NCBI GenBank assembly: GCA_017395275.1
Contig: JAFPVN010000328.1
Location: 1-13,618 of the forward strand
Reading direction: 5' to 3'
Source of the DNA: Candidatus Methanomethylophilaceae archaeon
GTDB lineage: Archaea > Thermoplasmatota > Thermoplasmata > Methanomassiliicoccales > Methanomethylophilaceae
DNA length: 13,618 nucleotides
The stretch's first letter is position 1, and the number at the start of each line of letters is the position of its first letter. The notes under the pieces are model-generated. The model ran no database searches, had not been told where the DNA came from, and was given only the letters and a program-made list of their open reading frames with translations. Positions 1 through 7,651 of the stretch are shown here, piece by piece. The position numbers were made by a program, and so were the translations under genes.

Positions 1-800
1 CTATCAGGAAGATCCTTGACGACAGGGGCTTCCAGTACGAGTACAGGGAGACGGAGTGCCCTATGGACGGTATCCGCGTTGCGCGCGAGATGTCCGAGAC
101 ATGCGACACCATCGTGGCCGTCGGAGGCGACGGTACGGTGTACGAGGTACTGAACGGGGCGATCGACAAGGACGTGACGTACGGTATCCTTCCCTTCGGA
201 TCGGGTAACGATATCTCCCGTTCCCTTCACGTGTTCGAGAAGACGGACGAGGAGCTCGCGGACATGATCATGAATCCCAAGCCCAGGGAGTTCGACACCG
301 GGCTGTACGACGGCAAGTACTTCGGCCTCTTCGTATCCTTCGGAGTGGTCGTCACCATCTGCCAGAAGTATCAGGCCATGAAGGCCGTCGGAAGGACCGC
401 CTATCCCCGTGCCGTCCTCAAGGCGCTGTTCGGGCACAAGCCCAAGCACTACCACGTGAAGCTCCCCGACAGGGAGTTCGACTGCAACGCCGACTTCATC
501 GCCGTGCAGAACGTCCCCACCGCGGGAGGAGGGCTGTACACCAACGGTACCGGTAAGGACGACGACGGGCACATGGAGCTCGTGATCCTGAACCACATCG
601 GGTTCTTCAGGCTCATCCGCAACGCACTTGCTCTGTTCAGGGGCAAGTTCCACCTCCAGGCCAACGTGGACACGATCCCCGTGACCTCGGTCGACATCAT
701 ACTCGACGAGAAGACCATCGGATCCCTAGACGGTGAGCTCGTGTGGTTCGAGCCCAACGTCCACATCGAGATGGGAAAGAAGGTCAGGTACCTTCAGTGA
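1..800 (+). CDS. Diacylglycerol kinase / YegS-like lipid kinase, 5' end outside window
   Basis: ATP-dependent lipid kinase of the DAGK catalytic-domain family (DgkB/YegS-like), which phosphorylates a lipid hydroxyl at the inner membrane face. The frame is open from base 3 with no stop, and residues before the first ATG at 63 already look like the family, so the true start lies upstream; about 265 residues are visible of a usual ~300. The nucleotide-binding motif GGDGT is encoded at 123-137 and is followed by PFGSGNDISRSL, the equivalent of the family GTGND motif. Further on come an NVPTAGGG segment and a C-terminal beta-rich part with a SLDGE motif, typical of the family. A hairpin terminator follows directly, so it probably ends its transcript. 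The actual lipid substrate cannot be read from the sequence; in an archaeon it could be an isoprenoid glycerol lipid. Confidence 0.87.
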   Translation, partial: IRKILDDRGFQYEYRETECPMDGIRVAREMSETCDTIVAVGGDGTVYEVLNGAIDKDVTYGILPFGSGNDISRSLHVFEKTDEELADMIMNPKPREFDTGLYDGKYFGLFVSFGVVVTICQKYQAMKAVGRTAYPRAVLKALFGHKPKHYHVKLPDREFDCNADFIAVQNVPTAGGGLYTNGTGKDDDGHMELVILNHIGFFRLIRNALALFRGKFHLQANVDTIPVTSVDIILDEKTIGSLDGELVWFEPNVHIEMGKKVRYLQ

Positions 801-808
801 AAACCAAT

Positions 809-850
809 GTGCCAGACGTATGCGTCTGGCACCATATCATTTCTTTTTCT
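809..850 (+). terminator. Hairpin terminator after the lipid kinase
   Basis: A perfect 10-bp inverted repeat (arms 809-818 and 823-832, loop TATG) starts 8 bases after the lipid kinase stop and is followed by a pyrimidine-rich tract with five T at 844-848. Stem plus T tract fits transcription termination. Archaea often need only the T tract, so the stem may instead protect the 3' end. Confidence 0.65.
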
Positions 851-892
851 CCGCTCTCATCGGCATCGTTACTACGTATGGCGGCCGATACT

Positions 893-912
893 TCCGTACG
901 GATCCGTCGGAT
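893..912. promoter_or_regulatory. Nested palindromes upstream of the split-barrel gene promoter
   Basis: Three overlapping inverted repeats occupy 20 bases: TCCGTACGGA (893-902), ACGGATCCGT (898-907) and ATCCG-T-CGGAT (902-912). They end 10 bases before the TATA-like box at 923-933, where an archaeal activator or repressor would bind. No protein or family is implied by the sequence itself; the role is inference. Confidence 0.4.
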
Positions 913-922
913 CGCTAACGAA

Positions 923-933
923 TAGTTTTAGTA
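923..933 (+). promoter_or_regulatory. TATA-like box for the split-barrel flavoprotein gene
   Basis: The AT-rich element TAGTTTTAGTA is centred near 928, which predicts a start of transcription near 953. That would place the GGTGA ribosome site (956-960) at the very 5' end of the message, six bases before the ATG at 967. Confidence 0.45.
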
Positions 934-966
934 CTCATGCTTACATTTTATTACCGGTGAAAAACA

Positions 967-1359
967 ATGGTAGCAGTACCTAAGGAAATCATCGATATTG
1001 CGGGCGAGGCCGTCAAGACCCTCGTTACCGTGTCCCCCGAGGGACAGCCTCATGCGATCGTCTGCGGAAGCATCTTCGTCACCCCCGACGGAAAGGCGGG
1101 AGTTGGCGAGGTCCTCATGAAGAGGGCAGCCGCATACCTCAAGGCCAACGGGAAGGCGTCGCTCCTGATCACCGCGGGACCCAAGTCCTACGAGCTCATC
1201 CTCGCGAACCCCGTCCGCCTCGACAGCGGAGCCGCATTCGAGGACATGAAGGCCAAGCTGGCATCGCTCAAGCTCCCGTGCTTCGGACTCTGGATGTTCG
1301 ATGTCGCGGAGATCTGGAACGAGTCCGCCGGACCCGATGCCGGAAAGAAGGTCGCCTGA
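967..1359 (+). CDS. Pyridoxamine 5'-phosphate oxidase-like FMN-binding split-barrel protein
   Basis: Small 130-residue protein of the PNPOx-like split-barrel superfamily, whose members bind FMN or related flavins as dimers; the substrate is unknown. The N-terminal part (VPKEIIDIAGEAVKTLVTVS, then a GQPHAIVCGS strand) matches the family's opening helix followed by a beta strand with a G-x-P turn. A KRAAAYLKANGKASLLI stretch (about 54-70) corresponds to the family's 'Nl..Np.v.l' segment next to the flavin site. The start is chosen by the GGTGA site at 956-960 with six-base spacing. It is monocistronic: its own TATA-like box and palindromes lie upstream and a hairpin terminator downstream. It is not a true pyridoxamine phosphate oxidase, being too short and lacking that enzyme's C-terminal region. 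A redox or flavin-carrier role is possible but not shown. Confidence 0.7.
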   Translation: MVAVPKEIIDIAGEAVKTLVTVSPEGQPHAIVCGSIFVTPDGKAGVGEVLMKRAAAYLKANGKASLLITAGPKSYELILANPVRLDSGAAFEDMKAKLASLKLPCFGLWMFDVAEIWNESAGPDAGKKVA

Positions 1360-1369
1360 AACACCAACA

Positions 1370-1402
1370 GCCGCTCCGCACGACGGGGCGGCATCATTTT
1401 TC
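1370..1402 (+). terminator. Hairpin terminator between convergent genes
   Basis: A 9-bp stem (1370-1378 with 1384-1392, one G-U pair, loop CACGA) is followed by five T at 1397-1401. It sits in the 50-base gap between the split-barrel gene and the convergent aroC 3' end. It fits best as a plus-strand terminator; in the minus direction the run is A-rich, so it would serve the operon less well. Confidence 0.6.
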
Positions 1403-1409
1403 TATCAAT

Positions 1410-2468
1410 TCAGAAGGACATCAGTTGGTCCAGCACCGTGATGCAGGCCATGGCCTCGACCACCGCCACCGCTCTTGGGACTATGCACGGGTCGTGCCTT
1501 CCGCCCACCGTCACCTTGGAATCGCACATCCTCTCCAGGTCCACGGTGTCCTGCTCGATGCCTATCGACGGCGTCGGTTTGAAGGCGACGTTGAACGTCA
1601 CGGGCATCCCGTCGCACATGCCTCCGCAGATCCCGCCCATGTTGTTGCTCCTGGCGGAAATGCGGCCGCCGACAACGGTGTAGGCGTCGTTGCTCTGGGA
1701 ACCCCTCATCCTCGTGATGCCGAATCCCTTCCCGAACTCCACCCCCTTCACCGCGGGTATGGAGAACATGGCCCTCGCGAGAGAGGAATCCAAGGCATCG
1801 AACCAGATGCCTCCGTCCCCAGGTTTGAGACCGGTGACGACGCACCCTACTATGCCTCCGACGCTGTCCTTCTGTTCCTTCGCTTTCAGGATAGCGTCGT
1901 TCATCTCGGAGTCCAGGGCAGGGGTGCATGCGCGGGTCGGGTGGACCTTGGACCCGTCGATCTCTTCGAACGAACGTTCTGCATCGTCGACGACGTCGTA
2001 TATTGACTTGGTGTAGGCGGCGACGCGCACTCCTCTTTCCCTGAGCGCCTGTTCCGCCAACGCCCCTGCGGCCACGAGCGGTGCGGTCATCCTTCCGGAG
2101 AACTGCGCTCCTCCGCTGACGTCGTAATCCCTGAACTTGAGAAGGGCGGGGAGGTCGGCATGTCCCGGCCTGGGGGTCCTGTTGAACTCCGTATACGCCG
2201 AGCTGTTGCGGTTGCCGTTCCTGATGACGATCATTATGGTATCGTCGACTATGACGTCGCCGCGGACGCCGTATTCGAACTCTGGCACATCGTCCTCCTT
2301 TCTTGGGGTACCGATGCCTTCGGAGGGTTTCCTTAGCCTCATCCTCTCTGCGAGGTGATCCCTGTCGATCCTCATGCCGACGGGCAGGCCGCCCACTATG
2401 CATCCTACGCAATCGGCATGGCTCTTGCCGAAGAGACCTATCCTGAACCTGTTACCGACAGAGTACAT
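1410..2468 (-). CDS. aroC: Chorismate synthase
   Basis: FMN-dependent chorismate synthase (5-enolpyruvylshikimate-3-phosphate to chorismate), the last common step, 352 residues, cytosolic. Visible family landmarks are the first catalytic His at 17 (FGKSHADC), an RKPSEGIGTPRKEDD stretch, RPGHAD with the second conserved His at 103, GGAQFSGRMTAPLVAAGALA (119-138) and the C-terminal GGRHDPCIVPRAVAVVEAM (322-340). The start is the second ATG, overlapping the aroA stop as TGATG; it leaves seven bases after a GGAGTGA site and aligns with the usual MxxxGxxFR beginning. An ATG two codons upstream is the alternative. Odd: the first signature is normally G-E-S-H-G followed later by D/E-G, but here it reads G-K-S-H-A and GG. 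The remaining motifs are intact, so activity is still likely. Last gene of the operon. Confidence 0.93.
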   Translation of the reverse strand: MYSVGNRFRIGLFGKSHADCVGCIVGGLPVGMRIDRDHLAERMRLRKPSEGIGTPRKEDDVPEFEYGVRGDVIVDDTIMIVIRNGNRNSSAYTEFNRTPRPGHADLPALLKFRDYDVSGGAQFSGRMTAPLVAAGALAEQALRERGVRVAAYTKSIYDVVDDAERSFEEIDGSKVHPTRACTPALDSEMNDAILKAKEQKDSVGGIVGCVVTGLKPGDGGIWFDALDSSLARAMFSIPAVKGVEFGKGFGITRMRGSQSNDAYTVVGGRISARSNNMGGICGGMCDGMPVTFNVAFKPTPSIGIEQDTVDLERMCDSKVTVGGRHDPCIVPRAVAVVEAMACITVLDQLMSF

Positions 2469-3718
2469 CAGCATCTCACTCCCAGGCCGCGCATCGTCTC
2501 CGGGAATCCCGGGAACGACACGTTCCAGCAGCCGTCGTCCTCCATGACGACGTCCCCGTCGGATATCAGGGACGCCACCGCGGCGGACATCATCATCCTA
2601 TGGTCTCCGTTGTGATATATCCTTCCTCCGCGGAGCCTCTCCACGCCGTTTATGACGCATCCGTCCTCGGTCCCCGTGATGTCCGCTCCCAGCGTGCGGA
2701 GCATGTTCTCGGTGAGGGCGATCCTGTCGCTCTCCTTGAACCTGAGGTGCGGTGCGCCGTAGAGCCTGCTGGTCCCCTCGGCGGTGCTCATCAGCACGCA
2801 CACTATGGGGAACAGGTCTGGGATGTCGGACATGTCTATGTCCATGGCCTTCAGCCTTCCCGCGTTGGAGCATCTGACTGAGTCGCCGTTTACCTCTACT
2901 CTGCATCCGGTGTCCCTGAGGATGTCTATGATCCTCTTGTCGCCCTGCGGGTCGTTGAGATCGAGGTTCCCTACGGTGACGTCCCCCGCAAGCCCTCCCG
3001 CCACCAGCGGGAACGCCGCAGACGAGAAGTCCGCTGGTACGGTGTAATCGTATGGTATGTATCTCTGCGGGGATACGCGGAATCCCTTCTCCGTCTTTCC
3101 GACCTCTATCCCGAATCTTTTCATCATGGAGATGGTGATCTCGATGTACGGTTTGGACACGGGTTTGCCCACTAATTCTATGTCTACATCCTTCCCGATG
3201 AGCGGGGACATCATCAGCACCGACGATACGAACTGTGAGCTGGTGCTGCCGTCTATGGTGAGCCTGTCCGCCTTCACCGGCCCCCTGATGGATATGGGTG
3301 CCCTGTCGTTGTCGGACCTGCATTCCACCCCGCAGTCGCGGAGCGTCCTCAGCAGCGGTCCCATGGGCCTCTTCCTGATGGATTCGTCGCCCGTGAGTAT
3401 CGTCTCGGTGCCGAACAGCGCCGAGATGCCCGACATGAGTCTGAGAGTGGTACCGGAGTTGTTCACGTCCACGGTCCTGTCCGGTCCGTGGATCCCATCT
3501 GCTTTTATCGTTAGGTATCCGTCGTGCTCCTCGACGGTGGCCCCCATCGCCCTGACGGCGTCCATGGTGGCCTTGGTGTCCAGCGATACCAGCGGGGACG
3601 TGACCCTGCACGGCCCTCCCGACAACGCGGACATGATGATCGCTCTGTGCGTATGACTCTTGGACGTGGGTACGGTGACCTTCCCCACAGCCTTCCCTCC
3701 GCTGAATGTAATGTCCAT
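2468..3718 (-). CDS. aroA: 3-phosphoshikimate 1-carboxyvinyltransferase (EPSP synthase)
   Basis: Transfers enolpyruvyl from PEP to shikimate-3-phosphate; 416 residues, a normal length. Key motifs are all present: VPTSKSHTHRA with K20, S21 and R25; NNSGTTLRLMSG (86-97), the class II-type variant of the GN[AS]GT loop; KRPMGPL with R117; STSSQ (158-162); DIPDLFP with the catalytic Asp301; HLRFKESDR (324-332); and NGDHRMMMSAA (370-380). The start at 3718 is the second of two adjacent ATGs; it overlaps the shikimate kinase stop by one base (TGATG) and has GGTGA four bases upstream. The reading frame stays open for about 640 bases 5' of this start, but that part is the shadow of the kinase gene. 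Translational coupling to both neighbours is likely. Confidence 0.95.
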   Translation of the reverse strand: MDITFSGGKAVGKVTVPTSKSHTHRAIIMSALSGGPCRVTSPLVSLDTKATMDAVRAMGATVEEHDGYLTIKADGIHGPDRTVDVNNSGTTLRLMSGISALFGTETILTGDESIRKRPMGPLLRTLRDCGVECRSDNDRAPISIRGPVKADRLTIDGSTSSQFVSSVLMMSPLIGKDVDIELVGKPVSKPYIEITISMMKRFGIEVGKTEKGFRVSPQRYIPYDYTVPADFSSAAFPLVAGGLAGDVTVGNLDLNDPQGDKRIIDILRDTGCRVEVNGDSVRCSNAGRLKAMDIDMSDIPDLFPIVCVLMSTAEGTSRLYGAPHLRFKESDRIALTENMLRTLGADITGTEDGCVINGVERLRGGRIYHNGDHRMMMSAAVASLISDGDVVMEDDGCWNVSFPGFPETMRGLGVRC

Positions 3719-4536
3719 CATCTCACCCTGCACAGTATGGTCTCGCAACCCAATCCTTCGGCTATCTTCCTGCCGGTGCCCGGTTCGCATACGATGGCGA
3801 TGGCGGGCCCGGTACCGGACACTCCGCCCGCGATCGCCCCGAGTCCCTTGGCCTTCGAGACCACGGAATCGTCCATGCCGATTATCCCCGCGACGGCCCT
3901 GCCGTTCTCCTCGAGGACCCTCAGCGGATCGTCGGCAATTGATTGTGCCAGCTTCTCGTATTTCTCCTTCAGTGCCCTGTACGCGGACACGTCCACCTTG
4001 TCCTTGGTGATCTCCCTCTCGGGGCTGCAGACTATGACGTCGTACCTCTCCATCTCCTTCCGGGAGACGATCTCCCGCCTGGAGTTGTCGGTGACGACAA
4101 GTCCGCCGAGGTGGCATCCGCAGGCGTCGTCGAACGCCCCGGTGATGGTCACCTTGCAGTATATGGCGCACTCCACCCCCAGTCTCACGACGTCCATCGG
4201 ATCCATCTTCTTGCCGAAGTGGTCCAATACGGCAGATATCACGGCGTTGCACACCGAGCTGGAGCTCTTGAGCCCCCTCGACGGGGGGATCTGCGATCTT
4301 ACTGTGAGGTCGTAGCCGGGGACCTCCTTCCCTATGGCCTTCAGAGTCTCCCTGACGCACTCCCGGACCAGCCTGTCGTCCATCCCGGGGCGGTCCACAA
4401 GCGTTATCCTGATGCCGCCGTCTGTGGGTTCGAAGACCGCTTCCGTCCTCAGGTCGATGCCTATGGTGGAACCTATCCCGCAGGGTATGGCGTTGAGCAC
4501 GGATATCGCCCCGTAGGAGATCCCGGTGCCGGTCAT
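3718..4536 (-). CDS. aroK: Shikimate kinase, archaeal GHMP type
   Basis: Phosphorylates shikimate at O3 using ATP. This is the GHMP-superfamily enzyme found in archaea, unrelated to bacterial AroK/AroL; 272 residues. The ATP-binding GHMP motif is PPSRGLKSSSSVCNA (84-98). ITGAFDDACGCHLGG (131-145) and the C-terminal GGVSGTGPAIAIV (237-249) are the other two conserved regions, the last being the family's third motif. The start ATG at 4536 overlaps the upstream aroDE stop by four bases (ATGA) and follows AGGAGG by eight bases, a strong ribosome site lying inside the upstream coding region. Homoserine and mevalonate kinases share the fold, but the operon position between aroDE and aroA makes shikimate the substrate. 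Confidence 0.93.
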   Translation of the reverse strand: MTGTGISYGAISVLNAIPCGIGSTIGIDLRTEAVFEPTDGGIRITLVDRPGMDDRLVRECVRETLKAIGKEVPGYDLTVRSQIPPSRGLKSSSSVCNAVISAVLDHFGKKMDPMDVVRLGVECAIYCKVTITGAFDDACGCHLGGLVVTDNSRREIVSRKEMERYDVIVCSPEREITKDKVDVSAYRALKEKYEKLAQSIADDPLRVLEENGRAVAGIIGMDDSVVSKAKGLGAIAGGVSGTGPAIAIVCEPGTGRKIAEGLGCETILCRVR

Positions 4537-5819
4537 TCCAGCGCCCTCCTCATGACCTTCCTGTCGGGTTCCTTCCCGAACCACAGCCTGAACGATGCCG
4601 CCCCCTGTCCGACCAGCATGTCGGATCCGTCGAAGGTCCTGCATGAGGCGCGGTCCGCCGCCTTCAGCAGCGGGGTCCTGATGCCGTAGACCATGTCGAA
4701 GACGACCTGTTCCTTACTCAGTCTGGAGATGTCCGCAGGGTACCTGCCTTCCGAGTACATGCCGATGGGGGTGCAGTTGACTATGATGTCGTATCCTTCG
4801 GCGGACCCCGTGGTGTCGTGCTCCGTCCCCAGGTCCCTGCACATCCTGTCCACGGTCTCCATGTTCCTCCCGGCGACGTAGGTATCCGAACCCATCTCGG
4901 TGAAGGCGTACCCCGCCGCTCTGGCGGCTCCGCCCGAACCCATTATGAGCACCCTCGTCCCGTCGGTCTCCGTCTCGGAGAAGGTATCGGTTATCCCGAC
5001 TACGTCGGTGTTCTCGCCGGTCAGCCATCCGTCGCTGTTGACGATGGTGTTCATCGCCCCTCCGGCCTTCACCGTCTTCGACAGGTCGTCCATCTGTTCG
5101 ATGGCGTCCTGCTTGTGGGGGATAGTGACGTTCATCCCTCTGATGTCGTATTCCGTGATGACGTCCCTCATATGAGCCAGATCGGGACTTCCGAATCTGA
5201 GGTAGATGCCGTTGACGCCCGCCTTCCTCATGGCGGCGTTCTGCATCTGGGGCGATTTGGAATGGGTCACGGGGTCCCCCGTGATGCCCACTATGGCGCA
5301 GCCGTCGCCCAAGGCGGAGAGCTCGTCCGCGCTCAGCTGTCCCGGTGCCGTGGGCGATCCGACGTATCCGAACGTGAACTCGTTCCCCAGGATCCTCTGT
5401 CTGATGCGGGTGACCGTCCCGGTGTCACCCATTCCCAATATGACATGCTTCCTGCTCAGTTCCTTCGATGCCAGATAGATCCGGTGGAGGTCGTCGAAGG
5501 ACGATGCCATGAACGCTCCCTTGGAGATCTCCTGGTCCCCGTCGGAGAGCATCCGGACGATATCCTGCGATGCCGGGGTGGATGCGAAGTCGTGGAAGGA
5601 CCTTATGGTCCTGAATCCCTTGGGGGGTTCTCTCTCACCCGCATCCACCAGACCGCCGAACCCCTGCGGTATCTCCGAGAAATCCTTCCCCGCAAGGGTG
5701 AGGACGGTCTCGCCGGTGCATCCCTCGGGTATCCCGGGGTACACGTCGAGCCTTATCTCGTTCATATCCGCCCCCTTGCGGAGCGGGAGGGGTTCGTGGT
5801 AGGTGTAGCAGATGCGCAT
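4533..5819 (-). CDS. aroDE: Fused type I 3-dehydroquinate dehydratase - shikimate dehydrogenase
   Basis: Bifunctional 428-residue enzyme: dehydroquinate to dehydroshikimate, then NAD(P)H reduction to shikimate. Residues 1-170 are a type I dehydratase: GADMNEIRLD holds the E-x-R-x-D motif (21-25), SFHDF the catalytic His76, ISKGAF the Schiff-base Lys100, GMGDTG (129-134) and SPTAPGQ (155-161). Residues 175-428 are the dehydrogenase: GDPVTHSKSP (181-190), NVTIPHK with Lys236, GENTD with Asp272, the nucleotide-binding MGSGGAARA (293-301), NCTPIGM, and DMLVGQGAASFRLW (400-413). The start at 5819 lies two bases after the upstream stop and keeps the first beta strand; an internal ATG at 5765 would lose it. 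Odd: the dehydratase half is about 50 residues shorter than usual and has no Arg where the family has 'TxR..EGG'. Such fusions are known in plants and some other lineages. Confidence 0.93.
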   Translation of the reverse strand: MRICYTYHEPLPLRKGADMNEIRLDVYPGIPEGCTGETVLTLAGKDFSEIPQGFGGLVDAGEREPPKGFRTIRSFHDFASTPASQDIVRMLSDGDQEISKGAFMASSFDDLHRIYLASKELSRKHVILGMGDTGTVTRIRQRILGNEFTFGYVGSPTAPGQLSADELSALGDGCAIVGITGDPVTHSKSPQMQNAAMRKAGVNGIYLRFGSPDLAHMRDVITEYDIRGMNVTIPHKQDAIEQMDDLSKTVKAGGAMNTIVNSDGWLTGENTDVVGITDTFSETETDGTRVLIMGSGGAARAAGYAFTEMGSDTYVAGRNMETVDRMCRDLGTEHDTTGSAEGYDIIVNCTPIGMYSEGRYPADISRLSKEQVVFDMVYGIRTPLLKAADRASCRTFDGSDMLVGQGAASFRLWFGKEPDRKVMRRALE

Positions 5820-5821
5820 CC

Positions 5822-6835
5822 TCACTTCTCCGCGATGGTCTCCTCCACCGCCATGCCGAAGTGCCTCCCTCCGGACTCCAGCTTGGCCAGGACCCTGTCG
5901 CCAGGCTTCAGCTTGGTGACCGATTCCGCCCCGTCCGGGGTGACGACCTTGATGGTCTCGGCGTTCTGGAGCATGACGGAGTACTCCCTCCTTCCGTCGG
6001 TGGCGGTGAGCATGAGCAGAGGCCTGACCTCCACCTTGCATCTGCCGACGGAGGCGGTGCGGGTGGAACCGTCCCTCCCGCACACCAGAACGGGATCCCC
6101 GCTGGAGATCTCCGACAGGTATCTGGTCCCCCCTCCGGGGACCTCAATGTAGGAATGTACAGCGCCGGCGTTGACCCTGAAGGGCCTGCTGGCCACGTAA
6201 CCGTTCTCTTCGCTCTCCGACTGGATGAGGAAGAGGCAGTTGGAGTAGGATCCGATGAGCATCCCCTCTCCGGGCATCATCATCGAACAGGTGTCTATGC
6301 AGACCCTGTCGCCCATCTCCACCGGCTTTACCGATACGACCTCGATGTCCGTGAGGTCCTCCCTGCCACCCTCGGACAGGATGCCCTTGAACTTGGATAT
6401 CTTCAGAGGGTCGTCGACGGTTATGACCACCCCGTCCACGCCGCGCTCCATGGTGGTGAGGAACAGCTCCGCGTCCCCCTTGGTGGACGCGCAAGCGAGG
6501 ACCTCGGTGCCGGAGCCCCTGAACTTGGCGATCATGTTCTCCAGCGGGATGATGGTCCAGTCGGCGGTCTCGACGATCACCGTCTTCACCCTGCCCGCCA
6601 TGGACAGCGCCCGGGCCTGTGCCTCGGGCGTGTCGATCTTCACGACGGCCACGTCCGAAGAGCAGGGACTTCCGTTCTCGAAGAAGATGGCATCCATAAG
6701 ACCCAGATCGGTGAATTTCTCGTCCCCCTTCCTGAGGATGAATCTGGTGATGCCGGATTCCAGCCCGTTGGTCACAAGGTCCTTCCTGTCCCCCCTGTCG
6801 TCGGGGATGTCCGCTCTTACTAGGATGCTCTTCAT
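5822..6835 (-). CDS. aroB': 3-dehydroquinate synthase II
   Basis: NAD-dependent archaeal enzyme that deaminates and cyclises ADH (2-amino-3,7-dideoxy-D-threo-hept-6-ulosonate) to 3-dehydroquinate, replacing bacterial AroB; 337 residues. Recognised from the opening MKSILVRAD with a following LVTNGLESG, and above all the conserved block GDRVCIDTCSMMMPGEGMLI (175-194), SYSNCLFLIQSESEENGYVA, RPFRVNAGAVHSYI (217-230) and GGGTRYLSEISSGD (234-247). The ATG at 6835 is preferred: it follows a GTGATC sequence complementary to the 16S 3' end and matches the family's N terminus. A TTG at 6850 would add five residues without a ribosome site. It starts 11 bases after the ADH synthase stop; these two enzymes are the diagnostic pair of the archaeal pathway. 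Confidence 0.94.
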   Translation of the reverse strand: MKSILVRADIPDDRGDRKDLVTNGLESGITRFILRKGDEKFTDLGLMDAIFFENGSPCSSDVAVVKIDTPEAQARALSMAGRVKTVIVETADWTIIPLENMIAKFRGSGTEVLACASTKGDAELFLTTMERGVDGVVITVDDPLKISKFKGILSEGGREDLTDIEVVSVKPVEMGDRVCIDTCSMMMPGEGMLIGSYSNCLFLIQSESEENGYVASRPFRVNAGAVHSYIEVPGGGTRYLSEISSGDPVLVCGRDGSTRTASVGRCKVEVRPLLMLTATDGRREYSVMLQNAETIKVVTPDGAESVTKLKPGDRVLAKLESGGRHFGMAVEETIAEK

Positions 6836-6846
6836 CTGATCACTCT

Positions 6847-7635
6847 TCAAAGGTATTTGGCGGCCTCTTCGACCGTGTAGCCCTCCAGGACTATGCTGGA
6901 GATCGCCTTCATTATGCCCTCGACATTGGGGCTCTGGAATACATTCCTTCCGATTGAGACCCCGTGTCCGCCTGCCTCGATGGAGTCGTGGACCATGTTG
7001 AGGACGTCCATGTCCGTCTTCATCTTAGGTCCCCCCGCTATGACGACGGGCGCCAATGCGCCCCTGCAGACCTCCCTGAAGGAGTCGATGTCGCCGGTGT
7101 AGCTGCATTTCACGAGGTCCGCTCCGAGTTCGGCAGCCGCCCTTGCGCAGTGCGCTATGGCCTGGGGATCGTAGGAGTCCTTGATCTGGGGTCCGCGGGG
7201 ATAGGCCATGACGATGAGAGGCATGCCCCACTCGCTGCATTTCCTCGATATCTCCCCCGCCTGCTCCAGCATCATGGGCTCGTCCTCCGATCCGAAGTTG
7301 ACGTGTATGGATACCGCATCGGCCCCGTACTTGATCGCTTCCTCCACCGTCGCCACGAGGACCTTGCTGTTCTTCCTGGGTGCGAGGTCCGTCGATGCCG
7401 AGAGATGGAGGATCAGACCGACGTCCTTCCCCGACTGGCGGTACGAGTACCTGATCAGTCCCTTGTGCATGATGACCGCGGTGGCGCCCCCGTTTGATAC
7501 GTCGTCGACGGTCTTCTTCATGTCGAAGAGCCCCTCCACCGGTCCAACCGATACGCCGTGGTCCATCGGTACGAGTACCGCGTTGCCTGTCTTCCTGTCC
7601 ATTATCCTTTCCATACGGATGTTCTTTCCATACAT
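6847..7635 (-). CDS. aroA': ADH synthase, copy A (2-amino-3,7-dideoxy-D-threo-hept-6-ulosonate synthase)
   Basis: Class I aldolase-fold transaldolase that joins a DKFP-derived fragment to L-aspartate semialdehyde to give ADH, the first committed step of archaeal aromatic synthesis; 262 residues. Residues that match the known active site of the Methanocaldococcus enzyme (D33, Y153, K184, as I recall them) are all offset by exactly eight: Asp25 in PMDHGVSVGP, Tyr145 in MAYPRG and the Schiff-base Lys176 in KCSYTGD. The phosphate-binding end GGPKMKTD and GGHGVSIGRNVF is intact. The start ATG at 7635 has GGGAGGT six bases upstream. It is preceded by a 114-base gap holding a hairpin and a TATA-like element, and followed closely by DHQ synthase II. 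Copy B lies immediately upstream; about 28 of 262 residues differ. Confidence 0.93.
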   Translation of the reverse strand: MYGKNIRMERIMDRKTGNAVLVPMDHGVSVGPVEGLFDMKKTVDDVSNGGATAVIMHKGLIRYSYRQSGKDVGLILHLSASTDLAPRKNSKVLVATVEEAIKYGADAVSIHVNFGSEDEPMMLEQAGEISRKCSEWGMPLIVMAYPRGPQIKDSYDPQAIAHCARAAAELGADLVKCSYTGDIDSFREVCRGALAPVVIAGGPKMKTDMDVLNMVHDSIEAGGHGVSIGRNVFQSPNVEGIMKAISSIVLEGYTVEEAAKYL

Positions 7636-7651
7636 CGATATACCTCCCGCA

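Noticed and set aside
801..966. Longest non-coding stretch checked for tRNA or other RNA genes
   Set aside because: No cloverleaf, T-loop signature or long stem is visible apart from the terminator; the short frames at 733-925 are out-of-frame read-through of the lipid kinase end.
1405..2412. Minus-strand frame of 335 residues over aroC, and a similar one at 2598-3611
   Set aside because: Shadow of aroC and aroA in another frame, extremely Arg-rich, with no ribosome site or motif.
3719..4360. N-terminal extension of the EPSP synthase frame (about 214 extra residues)
   Set aside because: It overlaps the shikimate kinase gene out of frame, is rich in Arg and Gly without any motif, and the family N terminus begins at 3718.
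5820..6083. N-terminal extension of the aroDE frame into DHQ synthase II
   Set aside because: It lies out of frame over a recognised gene, with Arg- and Gly-rich composition; the first beta strand of the dehydratase begins at 5819.
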